Shown: piece by piece, positions 27,093 to 34,777 of the stretch
How positions within the stretch are numbered: the stretch's first letter is position 1
Layout of the letters: every line of letters begins with the position of its first letter
Notes under the pieces: generated by a model
Databases searched by the model: none
What the model was told of the DNA's origin: nothing
What the model saw: only the letters and a program-made list of their open reading frames with translations
NCBI GenBank assembly: GCA_025463905.1
Contig: JAODBJ010000027.1
Span: 1-42,239, forward strand
Length of the DNA stretch: 42,239 nucleotides
Origin: Actinomycetes bacterium
Lineage (GTDB): Bacteria; Actinomycetota; Acidimicrobiia; IMCC26256; PALSA-610
Reading direction: 5' to 3'
Translations under genes and position numbers: made by a program

Positions 27093-27178
27093 CGCCCGAA
27101 CCTGGCGCGTGGGTGCCACCTCGGGCATGCGAGCAATTCCGACGCCAGGTTGTGGGACTTCTGCCCCCGTACGGGCGC
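27092..27178. other. Multi-branched inverted-repeat element between convergent genes
   Basis: A perfect 7-bp stem (GCGCCCG 27092-27098 / CGGGCGC 27172-27178) is followed immediately by a perfect 9-bp stem (AACCTGGCG 27099-27107 / CGCCAGGTT 27143-27151). The inner loop holds two small hairpins (GTGG-GTG-CCAC, CTCG-GGCATG-CGAG). The segment between the two right arms holds a weak GGG/CCC hairpin. It fills most of the gap between the 26496 gene and trpS, both of which end towards it. It may act as a bidirectional terminator or be a structured RNA. It lacks the T-arm of a tRNA. Confidence 0.6.
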
Positions 27179-27205
27179 ATAAGTGCGACAACCCGGCGAA
27201 CGGAG

Positions 27206-28222
27206 TTAGCGCGGTCGGGGGAGCAGGCCGGCGGCGCGGGTGGCGCGCGCCATTACTTCTTCGGCTTTCGCGTCCGCCTCTTCGGCGCCTCGTAACAAGC
27301 GGCGGTCGACCTCACCGGGATCGGCTTCGAGCGCCGCGTACCGTTCCTGCACCGGGCGCACGCATTCGATCACGGCGTCCGCGACCGCCTGCTTGAACTT
27401 CCCGTAGCCCGCGCCTTCGAACTCGATCTCGGCTTTCGAAATCGGCGTGCCGCTCGTGGCCGCGTAGATCTCGAGCAAATTCGACACGCCGGGCTTCTCC
27501 GCCGGGTCGTAGCGCACGTCCGTTCCCGAGTCGGTGACGGCGCTCTTGATCTTCTTCTCGATGAGCTTCGGTGGGTCGAGCACGAGGATCGTTCCTTGCG
27601 GCGACTCTTCCGACTTCGACATCTTGCGGGTCGGGTTCTGGAGGTCCATCACGCGCGCCGCGACTTCGGCGTACGTTCCCTTGGGGACCACGAACGTTTT
27701 GCCGAAGCGATGGTTGAAACGGATCGCGATGTCGCGCGCGAGTTCGATGTGCTGGCGCTGGTCGTCGCCCACCGGCACTTCGTCGGTGTCGTAGAGGAGG
27801 ATGTCGGCGGCCATGAGCACCGGGTAGTCGAACAGGCCTGCGCTCACCGACTCTTGCCCGCCCGACTTCTCCTTGAACTGCGTCATGCGGTTCAACTCGC
27901 CGAACGTCGCGACACTGTTGAGGATCCACGTGAGTTCCGCGTGGGCGCGCACGTGGCTCTGCACGAAGAGCAACGAGCGATCGGGTTCGAGGCCGGCCGC
28001 CATCAGCAGGGTTGCCAGGGCGAGCGTGCGGGACGCCATTTCGGCCGGCACGTACGGCACCGTCATCGCATGCAGGTCGACGACGCAATGGATCGCGTCG
28101 CGCCGCAGGGCTGCTTCCGATCCGGCCGGTGGCTGCTCCTCGACCCAGCGCCGGATGGCCCCCAGGTAGTTGCCCAAGTGGACGTCGCCCGACGGTTGGA
28201 TGCCCGAAAATACGCGTGCCAT
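27206..28222 (-). CDS. trpS: Tryptophanyl-tRNA synthetase
   Basis: TrpS charges tRNA-Trp. The 338-residue class I synthetase has ARVFSGIQPSGDVHLGNYLGAIRRW (HLGN, the HIGH signature, 15-18), the MAADILLYDTDEVPVGDDQRQHIELARDIA block, and RKMSKSEESPQG (KMSKS at 200-204). Length is normal. The ATG is enclosed in a perfect 9-bp inverted repeat (see 28200-28230). It points away from scpA across a 76-bp divergent region, and its 3' end faces the inverted-repeat element at 27092-27178. Confidence 0.96.
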   Translation of the reverse strand: MARVFSGIQPSGDVHLGNYLGAIRRWVEEQPPAGSEAALRRDAIHCVVDLHAMTVPYVPAEMASRTLALATLLMAAGLEPDRSLLFVQSHVRAHAELTWILNSVATFGELNRMTQFKEKSGGQESVSAGLFDYPVLMAADILLYDTDEVPVGDDQRQHIELARDIAIRFNHRFGKTFVVPKGTYAEVAARVMDLQNPTRKMSKSEESPQGTILVLDPPKLIEKKIKSAVTDSGTDVRYDPAEKPGVSNLLEIYAATSGTPISKAEIEFEGAGYGKFKQAVADAVIECVRPVQERYAALEADPGEVDRRLLRGAEEADAKAEEVMARATRAAGLLPRPR

Positions 28223-28230
28223 TCGGGCAT
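28200..28230 (-). promoter_or_regulatory. Hairpin enclosing the trpS start codon
   Basis: On the minus strand ATGCCCGAA (28230-28222) pairs perfectly with TTCGGGCAT (28208-28200) around a 13-nt loop. The A of the trpS ATG closes the stem and its TG is in the loop. There is no good ribosome-binding site upstream. An out-of-frame ATG opens the left arm. This could regulate trpS translation. Confidence 0.45.
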
Positions 28231-28259
28231 TTTCTCAGAAGCGTCTCGGAAGCGAGGAA

Positions 28260-28271
28260 CACAAACTTGTG
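28260..28271. promoter_or_regulatory. Inverted repeat CACAA-AC-TTGTG in trpS/scpA divergent region
   Basis: A perfect 5-bp palindrome with a 2-nt spacer lies between the divergent trpS and scpA genes, 12 nt upstream of the possible scpA -10 box TACCCT (28284-28289). It may be an operator, but it is short. Confidence 0.25.
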
Positions 28272-28298
28272 ATTCGCGTCCGCTACCCTGGCTGGGTC

Positions 28299-29111
28299 AT
28301 GCCGTACGAGGTCCAGACGCCGGTCTTCGAAGGCCCGTTCGACCTGCTCCTGCACTTGATTCTGCGGGAGGAGGTCGACCTGTGGGAGATCTCGCTGTCG
28401 ACGATCGTCGACAAATACCTTGCCGAGGTCGACCGCATCGGCACGATCGACCTCGAAACGGCCACCGAGTTCCTCCTCATAGCGGCCACCCTCGTCGAGT
28501 TGAAGGCTCGGCGCCTGCTTCCCGGCGCCGACGACGTCGACCTCGACGAGGAGTTGGCCCGCTTCGAAGAGCGCGATCTCCTGCTCGCCCGGCTGCTCGA
28601 ATGCAAGACGTTCCAGGACGCGGCGCAGTCGCTCCACGGGCGGATGCAGGCGGCAGGGCGCAGCTACGCCCGGGTCGCCGGCCCCGAGGAACCGTTCCGC
28701 AGCCTCGCCCCGGACCCGCTCGAGGCAACGCCGCTCGGCACGTTCGTCGCGGCGGCTTGCCGCGCGCTGCTGCCCAAGCCCACGGTCGAGGTGCGCACCG
28801 ACCACATCGCCCCCGTCCGGGCGAGCGTGCGGGACGCGATCGAGACCGTGCTCGCACTCCTTCCCGAGCGGGGCTCGATTCGCTTCCGCGACCTCGTCGC
28901 CAACGTCGAGGAACGACTCGAGGTGATCGTTCGGTTCCTCGCCGTCCTCGAACTGTTCAAGCAGGGCATCGTCGATCTCGACCAGGCCACGAACTTCGGA
29001 GAACTCCTCGTCCGCCCGCTCGCGGCCGGTGAGCGGGCCGCCCTCGACCTCGACTCGATCGAGGATTGGGAAGACGAACCGCGAGAGATCGTCGAGAAGG
29101 TGCGGGCGTGA
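28299..29111 (+). CDS. scpA: Segregation and condensation protein A
   Basis: ScpA is the kleisin subunit that bridges SMC heads with ScpB. The 270-residue protein begins MPYEVQTPVFEGPFDLLLHLILREEVDLWEISLSTIVDKYLAEV, the conserved N-terminal helical domain. TATEFLLIAATLVELKARRLLPG follows, and the C-terminal winged helix is FRDLVANVEERLEVIVRFLAVLELFKQGIVDLDQ. I start at ATG 28299, not the track's 28170, because the family sequence begins there and TACCCT lies 9 nt upstream. The stop overlaps scpB by 4 nt (GTGA). Confidence 0.95.
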   Translation: MPYEVQTPVFEGPFDLLLHLILREEVDLWEISLSTIVDKYLAEVDRIGTIDLETATEFLLIAATLVELKARRLLPGADDVDLDEELARFEERDLLLARLLECKTFQDAAQSLHGRMQAAGRSYARVAGPEEPFRSLAPDPLEATPLGTFVAAACRALLPKPTVEVRTDHIAPVRASVRDAIETVLALLPERGSIRFRDLVANVEERLEVIVRFLAVLELFKQGIVDLDQATNFGELLVRPLAAGERAALDLDSIEDWEDEPREIVEKVRA

Positions 29112-29881
29112 CCGACTTCGACACGCAGCCGCAAATCGATCTCGAAGCGCGCCGCGCCATCGAAGCCGTAGTGCTGGCCGCGACCGAACCGGTCGATCCG
29201 GCGGTGCTCGCCCAGCTCGTCGAAGTCCCCACCGCGCGCGTCGAGGAGATATGCGACGAACTCGCCGCGGAGTACGAGTCCGAGGGACGCGGCTTCACGC
29301 TGGTGCGGGTGGCAGGCGGCTATCGCTTCCAAACCCATCCCGACGCGGCGGCGTACGTCGAACGGTTCGTGCTCGACGGGCAACACGCACGCCTGTCGGG
29401 CCCGGCGCTCGAAACGCTTGCCATCGTTGCCTACAAACAGCCGATCTCCCGCGCGCAGGTGTCGGCGATTCGCGGCGTGAACGTCGACGCGACGCTGCGC
29501 ACACTCGTCGCTCGGGGCTACGTCGAGGAAGTCGGCCACGAACATGTGCCGGGCAACCCGGCGTTGTTCGCGACCACGAGCATCTTCCTCGAGCGCCTCG
29601 GACTCGACTCGCTTCACGATCTGCCGTCCCTCGCCGACTTCATCCCCGACTCGAACATCGTCGAGACGCTCGAGCGCGGTCTGTTCCTTCGCATCGAACG
29701 CCGGACCATGTCCGACGATCGCGACGAAGATGTCGACGGTGATGTCGACGGTGACGTCGACGGTGACGTCGACGGTGACGTCGACGGCGGGGATCTCGAT
29801 GACGCGGGCGACGAGGGCGACGGTACGGATGTCGGGCCCATCGCGGCCGAACTCCAAGCTGGGCTCGACGACCTCAGCTGA
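29108..29881 (+). CDS. scpB: Segregation and condensation protein B
   Basis: ScpB is a winged-helix dimer that binds ScpA in the SMC condensin. The 257-residue protein has RRAIEAVVLAATEPVDPAVLAQLV, then RVAGGYRFQTHPDAAAYVERFV, LSGPALETLAIVAYKQPISRAQVSAIRGVNVDATLRTLVARGYVEEVG and FLERLGLDSLHDLPSL. GTG 29108 overlaps the scpA stop. After about residue 200 comes an unusual acidic tail with five VDGD units from a tandem 12-bp repeat, ending in GPIAAELQAGLDDLS. The last 53 nt overlap the start of the next gene. Confidence 0.94.
   Translation: MTDFDTQPQIDLEARRAIEAVVLAATEPVDPAVLAQLVEVPTARVEEICDELAAEYESEGRGFTLVRVAGGYRFQTHPDAAAYVERFVLDGQHARLSGPALETLAIVAYKQPISRAQVSAIRGVNVDATLRTLVARGYVEEVGHEHVPGNPALFATTSIFLERLGLDSLHDLPSLADFIPDSNIVETLERGLFLRIERRTMSDDRDEDVDGDVDGDVDGDVDGDVDGGDLDDAGDEGDGTDVGPIAAELQAGLDDLS
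29729..29788 (+). repeat. Five tandem 12-bp units encoding VDGD in scpB
   Basis: GATGTCGACGGT occurs twice, followed by GACGTCGACGGT twice and GACGTCGACGGC. This gives DVDGDVDGDVDGDVDGDVDG in the ScpB C-terminal tail. Near-identity of units indicates a recent, probably variable, expansion. Confidence 0.95.
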
Positions 29882-30638
29882 GCGACCGCGGGAAGGCGAG
29901 CGCCTCCAGAAGGTGCTCGCGCGGGCCGGCATCGGTTCGCGCCGGGCGTCGGAGGAACTCATCGCGGCCGGTCGGGTGGTCGTCGACGGCACCACCGCGG
30001 TGCTCGGTCAGCGCGTCGACACCCAACACGCGCGCATCACCCTCGACGGTGTGCCGGTGGTGGTTGCCTCCGACGTCGTGCACTGGTTGCTCAACAAGCC
30101 GGTGGGCGCGGTCACCACCGCGAGCGACCCGCAACGGCGCGCCACGGTCATGGACCTCGTACCGACGACGCCGCGTGTGTTTCCGGTCGGCCGGCTCGAC
30201 CGCGACACCGAAGGCCTGATCGTGATGACGAACGACGGCGACCTCGCGCAGTTGCTCGCCCACCCGAGCCACGGTGTGGAGAAGGAGTATCTGGCCGAAG
30301 TGGAGGGCGTGCCGACGCCGGCGGAGGTGCGCACGCTGCGGGAAGGCGTCGATCTCGACGACGGGCGAACGTCGCCGGCGAGCGTGCGAATCGTGCAGCA
30401 GCGCGGCGATAGCAGCGCGCTGTCGATCACCATCCACGAGGGCCGTAAACGGCAGGTGCGGCGGATGTGCGACGCGGTCGGGCACCCGGTCGTTCGGCTC
30501 GTTCGGGTACGCATCGGGCCGGTCGTGGATCGGCAGTTGCCGCCCGGGAAGTGGCGGCCGCTCACGCCGGCGGAAGTGCGCGGGTTGTACGCGTCGGCGC
30601 TGTCCACGCAAAACGACGCGTCGAAGGCCCCCGGCTAA
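29829..30638 (+). CDS. rluB: RluB-type 23S rRNA pseudouridine synthase
   Basis: A 269-residue pseudouridine synthase of the RsuA/RluB family. The S4 domain reads RLQKVLARAGIGSRRASEELIAAGRVVVDGTTAVLGQRVD. The catalytic domain has LLNKPVGAVTTASDPQRRATVMDLVP and FPVGRLDRDTEGLIVMTNDGDLAQLLAHPSHGVEKEYLAEV (catalytic Asp in GRLDRDTEG). HEGRKRQVRRMCDAVGHPVVRLVRVRIG follows. The first acceptable start is ATG 29829, inside the scpB 3' end (53-nt overlap); no later ATG/GTG/TTG precedes the S4 domain. The order scpA-scpB-rluB equals Rv1709-Rv1711. The exact target base is not determined by sequence alone. Confidence 0.92.
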   Translation: MSGPSRPNSKLGSTTSAERPREGERLQKVLARAGIGSRRASEELIAAGRVVVDGTTAVLGQRVDTQHARITLDGVPVVVASDVVHWLLNKPVGAVTTASDPQRRATVMDLVPTTPRVFPVGRLDRDTEGLIVMTNDGDLAQLLAHPSHGVEKEYLAEVEGVPTPAEVRTLREGVDLDDGRTSPASVRIVQQRGDSSALSITIHEGRKRQVRRMCDAVGHPVVRLVRVRIGPVVDRQLPPGKWRPLTPAEVRGLYASALSTQNDASKAPG

Positions 30639-30641
30639 CGT
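30636..30641 (+). promoter_or_regulatory. Candidate -10 box TAACGT before the chorismate mutase
   Basis: TAACGT contains the rluB stop codon and lies 8 nt before the GTG at 30650. It could give an almost leaderless transcript for the aromatic-amino-acid genes. Confidence 0.3.
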
Positions 30642-30649
30642 TGCCCACC

Positions 30650-31012
30650 GTGAAACTGCTGGCGCTGCGCGGTGCGATCACGTGCGACGAGAACTCCAAA
30701 GCCGAGATCGACGAGAAGACGCAGCGGCTCGTGAAAGACATGCTGGCGCGCAACGGCATCGATCATGCCGACATCGTGAGCATCCTCTTCACCGCAACCG
30801 ACGACCTCACGGCCGAGTTTCCGGCCACCGCGGCACGGATGCTCGGCCTCGGGGACGTACCCCTGATGTGCGCCCGCGAACTCGGCATCGTGCACGGCAA
30901 GCCGTTCTGCATTCGCGTGATGATGCACTTCTACGGCGAACAACCGCGTGACGACCTGCACCACGTCTATCTCGAAGGTGCTCGTTCGTTGCGCGACGAT
31001 CTGCCGGAGTGA
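30650..31012 (+). CDS. aroH: Chorismate mutase, AroH type
   Basis: This 120-residue monofunctional enzyme of the Bacillus AroH class rearranges chorismate to prephenate. Active-site residues match: R7 in LLALRGAIT, Glu in PLMCARELGIVHG, Arg in CIRVMMHFYG, and Tyr in HHVYLEGARSLRDDLPE. Most mycobacteria use the unrelated all-helical AroQ type, so this class is notable in an actinobacterium. The GTG at 30650 gives the proper family start; the ORF track's 30467 start is in rluB. Prephenate dehydrogenase follows after 6 nt. Confidence 0.92.
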   Translation: MKLLALRGAITCDENSKAEIDEKTQRLVKDMLARNGIDHADIVSILFTATDDLTAEFPATAARMLGLGDVPLMCARELGIVHGKPFCIRVMMHFYGEQPRDDLHHVYLEGARSLRDDLPE

Positions 31013-31018
31013 CCTCCC

Positions 31019-32140
31019 ATGAGTGACGCCGCGCGCGGGCGCGATGTGGCGGTGCAACGCGTCGCGGTCCTCGGCACGGGTTTGGTGGGCGGGTCGATCG
31101 GACTTGCGCTCACCGCGCGTGGCGTGGACGTGCACGGTCACGACCGTGACGCGTCGCGTCTGGCTCGTGCGAAGGAACTCGGCGCGGTGACCCTCACGTT
31201 CGACGTGCTGGAAGACGCGGTCGCCGGAGTCGATCTTGTGATCGTCGCGGTGCCGGTCAGTGCCGTGGCCGAGGTCGCGTCGGCGGCGCTCGACGCGGGC
31301 GCGTCGCTCGTCACCGACGTTGGTTCCGTGAAGGGACCGGTCGTGCGCGACATCGAAGTCGCGCGGCCCGACCTCGCGAGCCGGTTCATCGGTGGGCACC
31401 CGATGGCGGGGTCGGAACAGGAAGGCGTCGACGGCGCTCGCGCTGATCTGTTCGTCGGCGCGACGTGGGTGCTCACGCCGACCGCCTCCACCGACGAGCG
31501 TGCCTACACGCAGCTGCATGAGTTCGTCCGCTCGCTCGGCGCGGAGGTCGTGACGATCACGCCCGAGCACCACGACGTGCTCGTCGCCCTCGTGAGCCAT
31601 GTACCGCAACTAGCGGCGAGCACGCTGATGGACGTCGCGACCGCGCACGAAGAAGAGCACCGCACGCTGTTGCGGCTCGCGGCCGGCGGTTTCCGCGACA
31701 TGACCCGCATCGCGGCCGGGCATCCCGGCATCTGGCCTGACATTCTCGGTGCGAACCGCGAGGCGGTGCTCGACGCGCTCGACGCGTACCTCGCCGCTTT
31801 GCAATCCGCCCGCGATCTCGTTGCCGGCGACGATCGGAGTGGCCTGCTGTCGTTGCTCGAACGGGCGCGGAGCGCGCGCCGCAGCCTGCCCGTCGGCGCG
31901 GCGATCGCGAACGACCTCGTGGAACTACGCATACCGGTCACCGACCGGCCGGGCGTGCTCGCCGAGGTCACGACGCTCGCGGGCCGGCTCGGCGTGAACG
32001 TGGCCGACGTCGAGATCGCGCACTCGCTCGAAGGTGGCGCGGGCGTGGTCGTGCTCGTCGTCGCGGCCGACGGCGCGGGCGCGCTCGAAGCCGGCCTTCA
32101 CGACCTGGGCTACGCCACTTCCCGAAACGCGCTCCCGTGA
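31019..32140 (+). CDS. tyrA: Prephenate dehydrogenase with C-terminal ACT domain
   Basis: TyrA oxidatively decarboxylates prephenate to 4-hydroxyphenylpyruvate for tyrosine. The 373-residue protein has the NAD(P) fold VAVLGTGLVGGSIGLALTARGVDVHGHDRD, then DVGSVKGPVVRDIEVARPDLASRFIGGHPMAGSEQEGVDGARADLFVGATWVLTP and FRDMTRIAAGHPGIWPDILGANRE. An ACT regulatory domain follows from about residue 300 (ELRIPVTDRPGVLAEVTTLAGRLGVNVADVEIAHSLEG), suggesting feedback control by an aromatic amino acid. The GTG of aroA overlaps its stop (GTGA). Confidence 0.94.
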   Translation: MSDAARGRDVAVQRVAVLGTGLVGGSIGLALTARGVDVHGHDRDASRLARAKELGAVTLTFDVLEDAVAGVDLVIVAVPVSAVAEVASAALDAGASLVTDVGSVKGPVVRDIEVARPDLASRFIGGHPMAGSEQEGVDGARADLFVGATWVLTPTASTDERAYTQLHEFVRSLGAEVVTITPEHHDVLVALVSHVPQLAASTLMDVATAHEEEHRTLLRLAAGGFRDMTRIAAGHPGIWPDILGANREAVLDALDAYLAALQSARDLVAGDDRSGLLSLLERARSARRSLPVGAAIANDLVELRIPVTDRPGVLAEVTTLAGRLGVNVADVEIAHSLEGGAGVVVLVVAADGAGALEAGLHDLGYATSRNALP

Positions 32141-33459
32141 CACTGCCCAACCCACTCCCGAACGGGTTGCCCAACGACGTCGTACTTGGCGGTCAGCGAC
32201 CGTTGCGCGGGCGGCTCCGAGTGCCGGGCGACAAGTCGATGTCGCACCGGGCCTTGATGTTCGCCGCCCTCGCAACCGGCCCGTCGCACCTCGTCCACGT
32301 CGCGACCGGCGACGACGTCGCCGCGACCCGTCGTTGCCTCGAGCGAGTGGGAGTGCGGGTGAAGCAGAGCCGCGACGGCAGCGTCAGCGTGCGCGGCACC
32401 GGCGCATCCGGGTGGCGCGAACCCGACGACATCCTCGACTGCACGAACTCGGGCACCACGATGCGGTTGATGGCGGGCATCTTGGCGGGCCGGCCCTTCC
32501 TGTCGGTACTTACGGGCGATGCATCGCTACGCAAACGCCCGATGGCACGCGTGGTCGAACCACTGCGGCGCATGGGTGCCACCCTCGACGGTCGCGACGA
32601 CGGCCGGTACGCGCCCCTTTCGATCCGCGGCGGGCCCCTTACGGGCTGCCGTCACGAACTCGCGATCGCGAGCGCGCAGGTGAAGTCGGCGTTGATCCTC
32701 GCGGGATTGCAGGCGACGGGCACGACCGAAGTGGTGTCGCCGGCGTTGAGCCGTGACCACACGGAACGGATGCTCGCCGCGTTCGGTGCTCCGATCACGG
32801 TCGATGGCCTCGTCGTGCGCGTCAGCGCGGGCGCCCCTGAACCGTTTGATCTCGTGGTCCCGGGCGATCCTTCGTCGGCCGCGTTCTTCGTAGTCGCGGC
32901 CACGATCACGCCGGGTTCCGATGTCGTTCTCGAAGACGTGTGCCTCAACCCCACTCGGCTCGCGTTCGTGCCGGTGCTCCAACGCATGGGTGCCGACATC
33001 GAAGTGGTGCCGCGCGGCGCTCGGGCCGGCGAGCCGGTAGGCGACCTCGTGGTGCGCGCCGCCGATTTGAACGCCACCGTGATCGAGGGCGACGAAGTGC
33101 CGAGCCTTCTCGACGAGGTCCCGGCACTCGCGATGGCCGCGGCGTTCGCCGACGGCGTCACCGAGATCCGGGACGCAGCGGAGCTGCTGGTGAAGGAAAG
33201 CGATCGGATCGGCACACTGAATCAGGAACTTTCACAACTCGGCGTGGGCTGCGAGCCACTCCCTGACGGGCTGATCATCCGTGGCGGGCGGCCCCGGCCC
33301 GGTCAGTTGAAAAGCCACGGCGATCACCGCGTCGCGATGGCGGGCGCGGTCGCGGCCAATGCGCTCGACGGCGAAACCACTGTGCGGGGCTGGGGTGCCG
33401 TCGCCAGCTCGTACCCCGAGTTCCTCGACGACCTCGCGTCGCTCACGGGAACCGCGTGA
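32137..33459 (+). CDS. aroA: 3-phosphoshikimate 1-carboxyvinyltransferase (EPSP synthase)
   Basis: AroA joins phosphoenolpyruvate to shikimate-3-phosphate. The 440-residue protein has LRVPGDKSMSHRALMFAALATG, CTNSGTTMRLMAGILAGRPFLSVLTGDASLRKRPMARVVEPLRRMGA, SAQVKSALILAGLQA, VPGDPSSAAFFVVAATI, ELLVKESDRIGTLNQEL and HGDHRVAMAGAVAA. The position corresponding to G96 in the LTGDASLRKRPM-preceding motif is an intact Gly-containing NSGTTMRLMAG. It is coupled on both sides by GTGA overlaps (tyrA, cmk). Confidence 0.96.
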   Translation: MTLPNPLPNGLPNDVVLGGQRPLRGRLRVPGDKSMSHRALMFAALATGPSHLVHVATGDDVAATRRCLERVGVRVKQSRDGSVSVRGTGASGWREPDDILDCTNSGTTMRLMAGILAGRPFLSVLTGDASLRKRPMARVVEPLRRMGATLDGRDDGRYAPLSIRGGPLTGCRHELAIASAQVKSALILAGLQATGTTEVVSPALSRDHTERMLAAFGAPITVDGLVVRVSAGAPEPFDLVVPGDPSSAAFFVVAATITPGSDVVLEDVCLNPTRLAFVPVLQRMGADIEVVPRGARAGEPVGDLVVRAADLNATVIEGDEVPSLLDEVPALAMAAAFADGVTEIRDAAELLVKESDRIGTLNQELSQLGVGCEPLPDGLIIRGGRPRPGQLKSHGDHRVAMAGAVAANALDGETTVRGWGAVASSYPEFLDDLASLTGTA

Positions 33460-34139
33460 GCGCGCCGGACGCATCCACGCGCGTGATTGCGGTCGACGGG
33501 CCTTCGGGGTCGGGGAAGTCGACCGTCGCGCGCGGCCTTGCGGATGCACTCGACCTGGACGTGCTCGATACTGGAGCGATGTACCGGGCGGTCACCCTCG
33601 CCGCGCTCCGAGCCCGCGCGCCACTCGGCGACGAAGACGCGTGTGCGAAGGTCGCGCGCAACGCGCAGGTTGAGGTCGAAGGCGGTGTGACGAAGCTCGA
33701 CGGACGCGATGTGAGCGACGAGATCCGCGGGCCTGAAGTGACTGCCGCGGTGTCGTTCGTGTCCGCGCACCCCGCGGTGCGGAAGGTGCTCGTCGACCGC
33801 CAGCGCGACTGGGTCAAACGACACGATGGGGGAGTGGTGGAGGGGCGCGATATCGGCACGGTCGTCTTTCCCGCCGCACCAGTGAAGGTGTTCCTGACCG
33901 CGAGCGACGACGAACGCGCTCGCCGCCGTCAGCGTGACGAAACTGCGGCCGCGCGCGACGTCGATGTCGATGCCGTCCGCGAAGCGCTCGCACGACGAGA
34001 CCATCTCGACTCGAGCCGGGCCACGTCGCCGCTGCGTATGGCCGACGACGCCATGGAGATCGACACGACGAAACGCTCGGTCGGCGACGTGGTCGAAGAA
34101 ATCGTGCAGCGGTTTCGCTCCGGAACCAAGGAGGCGTGA
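33456..34139 (+). CDS. cmk: Cytidylate kinase
   Basis: Cmk phosphorylates CMP/dCMP. The 227-residue protein has P-loop VIAVDGPSGSGKSTVARGLADAL (15-22), LDVLDTGAMYRAVTLAAL and VVEGRDIGTVVFPAAPVKVFLTASDDERARRRQRDE. The C-terminus DDAMEIDTTKRSVGDVVEEIV is typical. It is coupled to aroA and to the acyltransferase gene by GTGA overlaps. aroA-cmk adjacency is common in bacteria; scp-rlu-cmk-der order matches Rv1709-Rv1713. Confidence 0.95.
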   Translation: MSAPDASTRVIAVDGPSGSGKSTVARGLADALDLDVLDTGAMYRAVTLAALRARAPLGDEDACAKVARNAQVEVEGGVTKLDGRDVSDEIRGPEVTAAVSFVSAHPAVRKVLVDRQRDWVKRHDGGVVEGRDIGTVVFPAAPVKVFLTASDDERARRRQRDETAAARDVDVDAVREALARRDHLDSSRATSPLRMADDAMEIDTTKRSVGDVVEEIVQRFRSGTKEA

Positions 34140-34777
34140 TGCTCTTCTACCGAGTGGTCCACCTCATCGTGGCGCGCGGGTCCGCGTTGTTGTACCGCGC
34201 GCGGATCGTCGGTCGCGAGCGATTGCCGAAGACCGGCGGCTACATCCTCGCCCCGTCGCACCGGTCCATGATGGACATCCCGTTCGCCGCGGTGGTGACG
34301 CCGCGCCGGGTGCGGTTCATGGGCAAAGTGCAGGTGTTCAAGATTCCGGTTGTGGGCGCGCTGTTCACGGCGCTCGGCGGGTTCCCGGTGCAGCGCGACG
34401 GCACCGATCGCAAAGCCGTGCGCGACTCGATCGACATCCTGCACAACGGCGAACCGCTCGTGATCTACCCGGAAGGTACGCGTCAGCACGGCTCGACGAT
34501 CGCACCGTTGCAACGCGGCGCGGCCTACCTCGCGATCCGCGCCGACGTGCCCATCGTGCCGGTGGGGATGGCCGGTACCGAAGACATCCTGCGCGGCCAC
34601 CGCTCGAAGCTCCCGCATTTCGGGCGGGTCGCGATGGTGGTCGGCGAACCCATCTACCCCGTTGCGCGCGCGGGCGGTGCGGTGAAGCGCGACGCGGTGA
34701 CCGAACTCACCGACACCCTCGCCAAAGAGTTGCAACAGGTGTTCGACGCAGCGAACGAGTTGCGCGTCAACCGTTGA
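34136..34777 (+). CDS. PlsC-type 1-acylglycerol-3-phosphate acyltransferase
   Basis: This 213-residue membrane-associated acyltransferase would add the second acyl chain in phosphatidic-acid synthesis. The catalytic HX4D motif is H42RSMMD47 in ILAPSHRSMMDIPF. KVQVFKIPVVGALFTALGGFPVQRDGTDRKAVRDS and the acyl-acceptor motif VIYPEGTRQHG follow, then PIVPVGMAGTE. Start is GTG 34136 (overlapping cmk) or ATG 34139. Its 3' end overlaps the convergent ispH gene by 11 nt. Confidence 0.92.
   Translation: MMLFYRVVHLIVARGSALLYRARIVGRERLPKTGGYILAPSHRSMMDIPFAAVVTPRRVRFMGKVQVFKIPVVGALFTALGGFPVQRDGTDRKAVRDSIDILHNGEPLVIYPEGTRQHGSTIAPLQRGAAYLAIRADVPIVPVGMAGTEDILRGHRSKLPHFGRVAMVVGEPIYPVARAGGAVKRDAVTELTDTLAKELQQVFDAANELRVNR

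Noticed and set aside
27092-27178. Possible tRNA gene because the outer stem is 7 bp and total length near 87 nt
   Set aside because: The second stem starts directly after the first with 9 bp. There is no GTTCRA T-loop, no D-arm and no recognisable anticodon arm.
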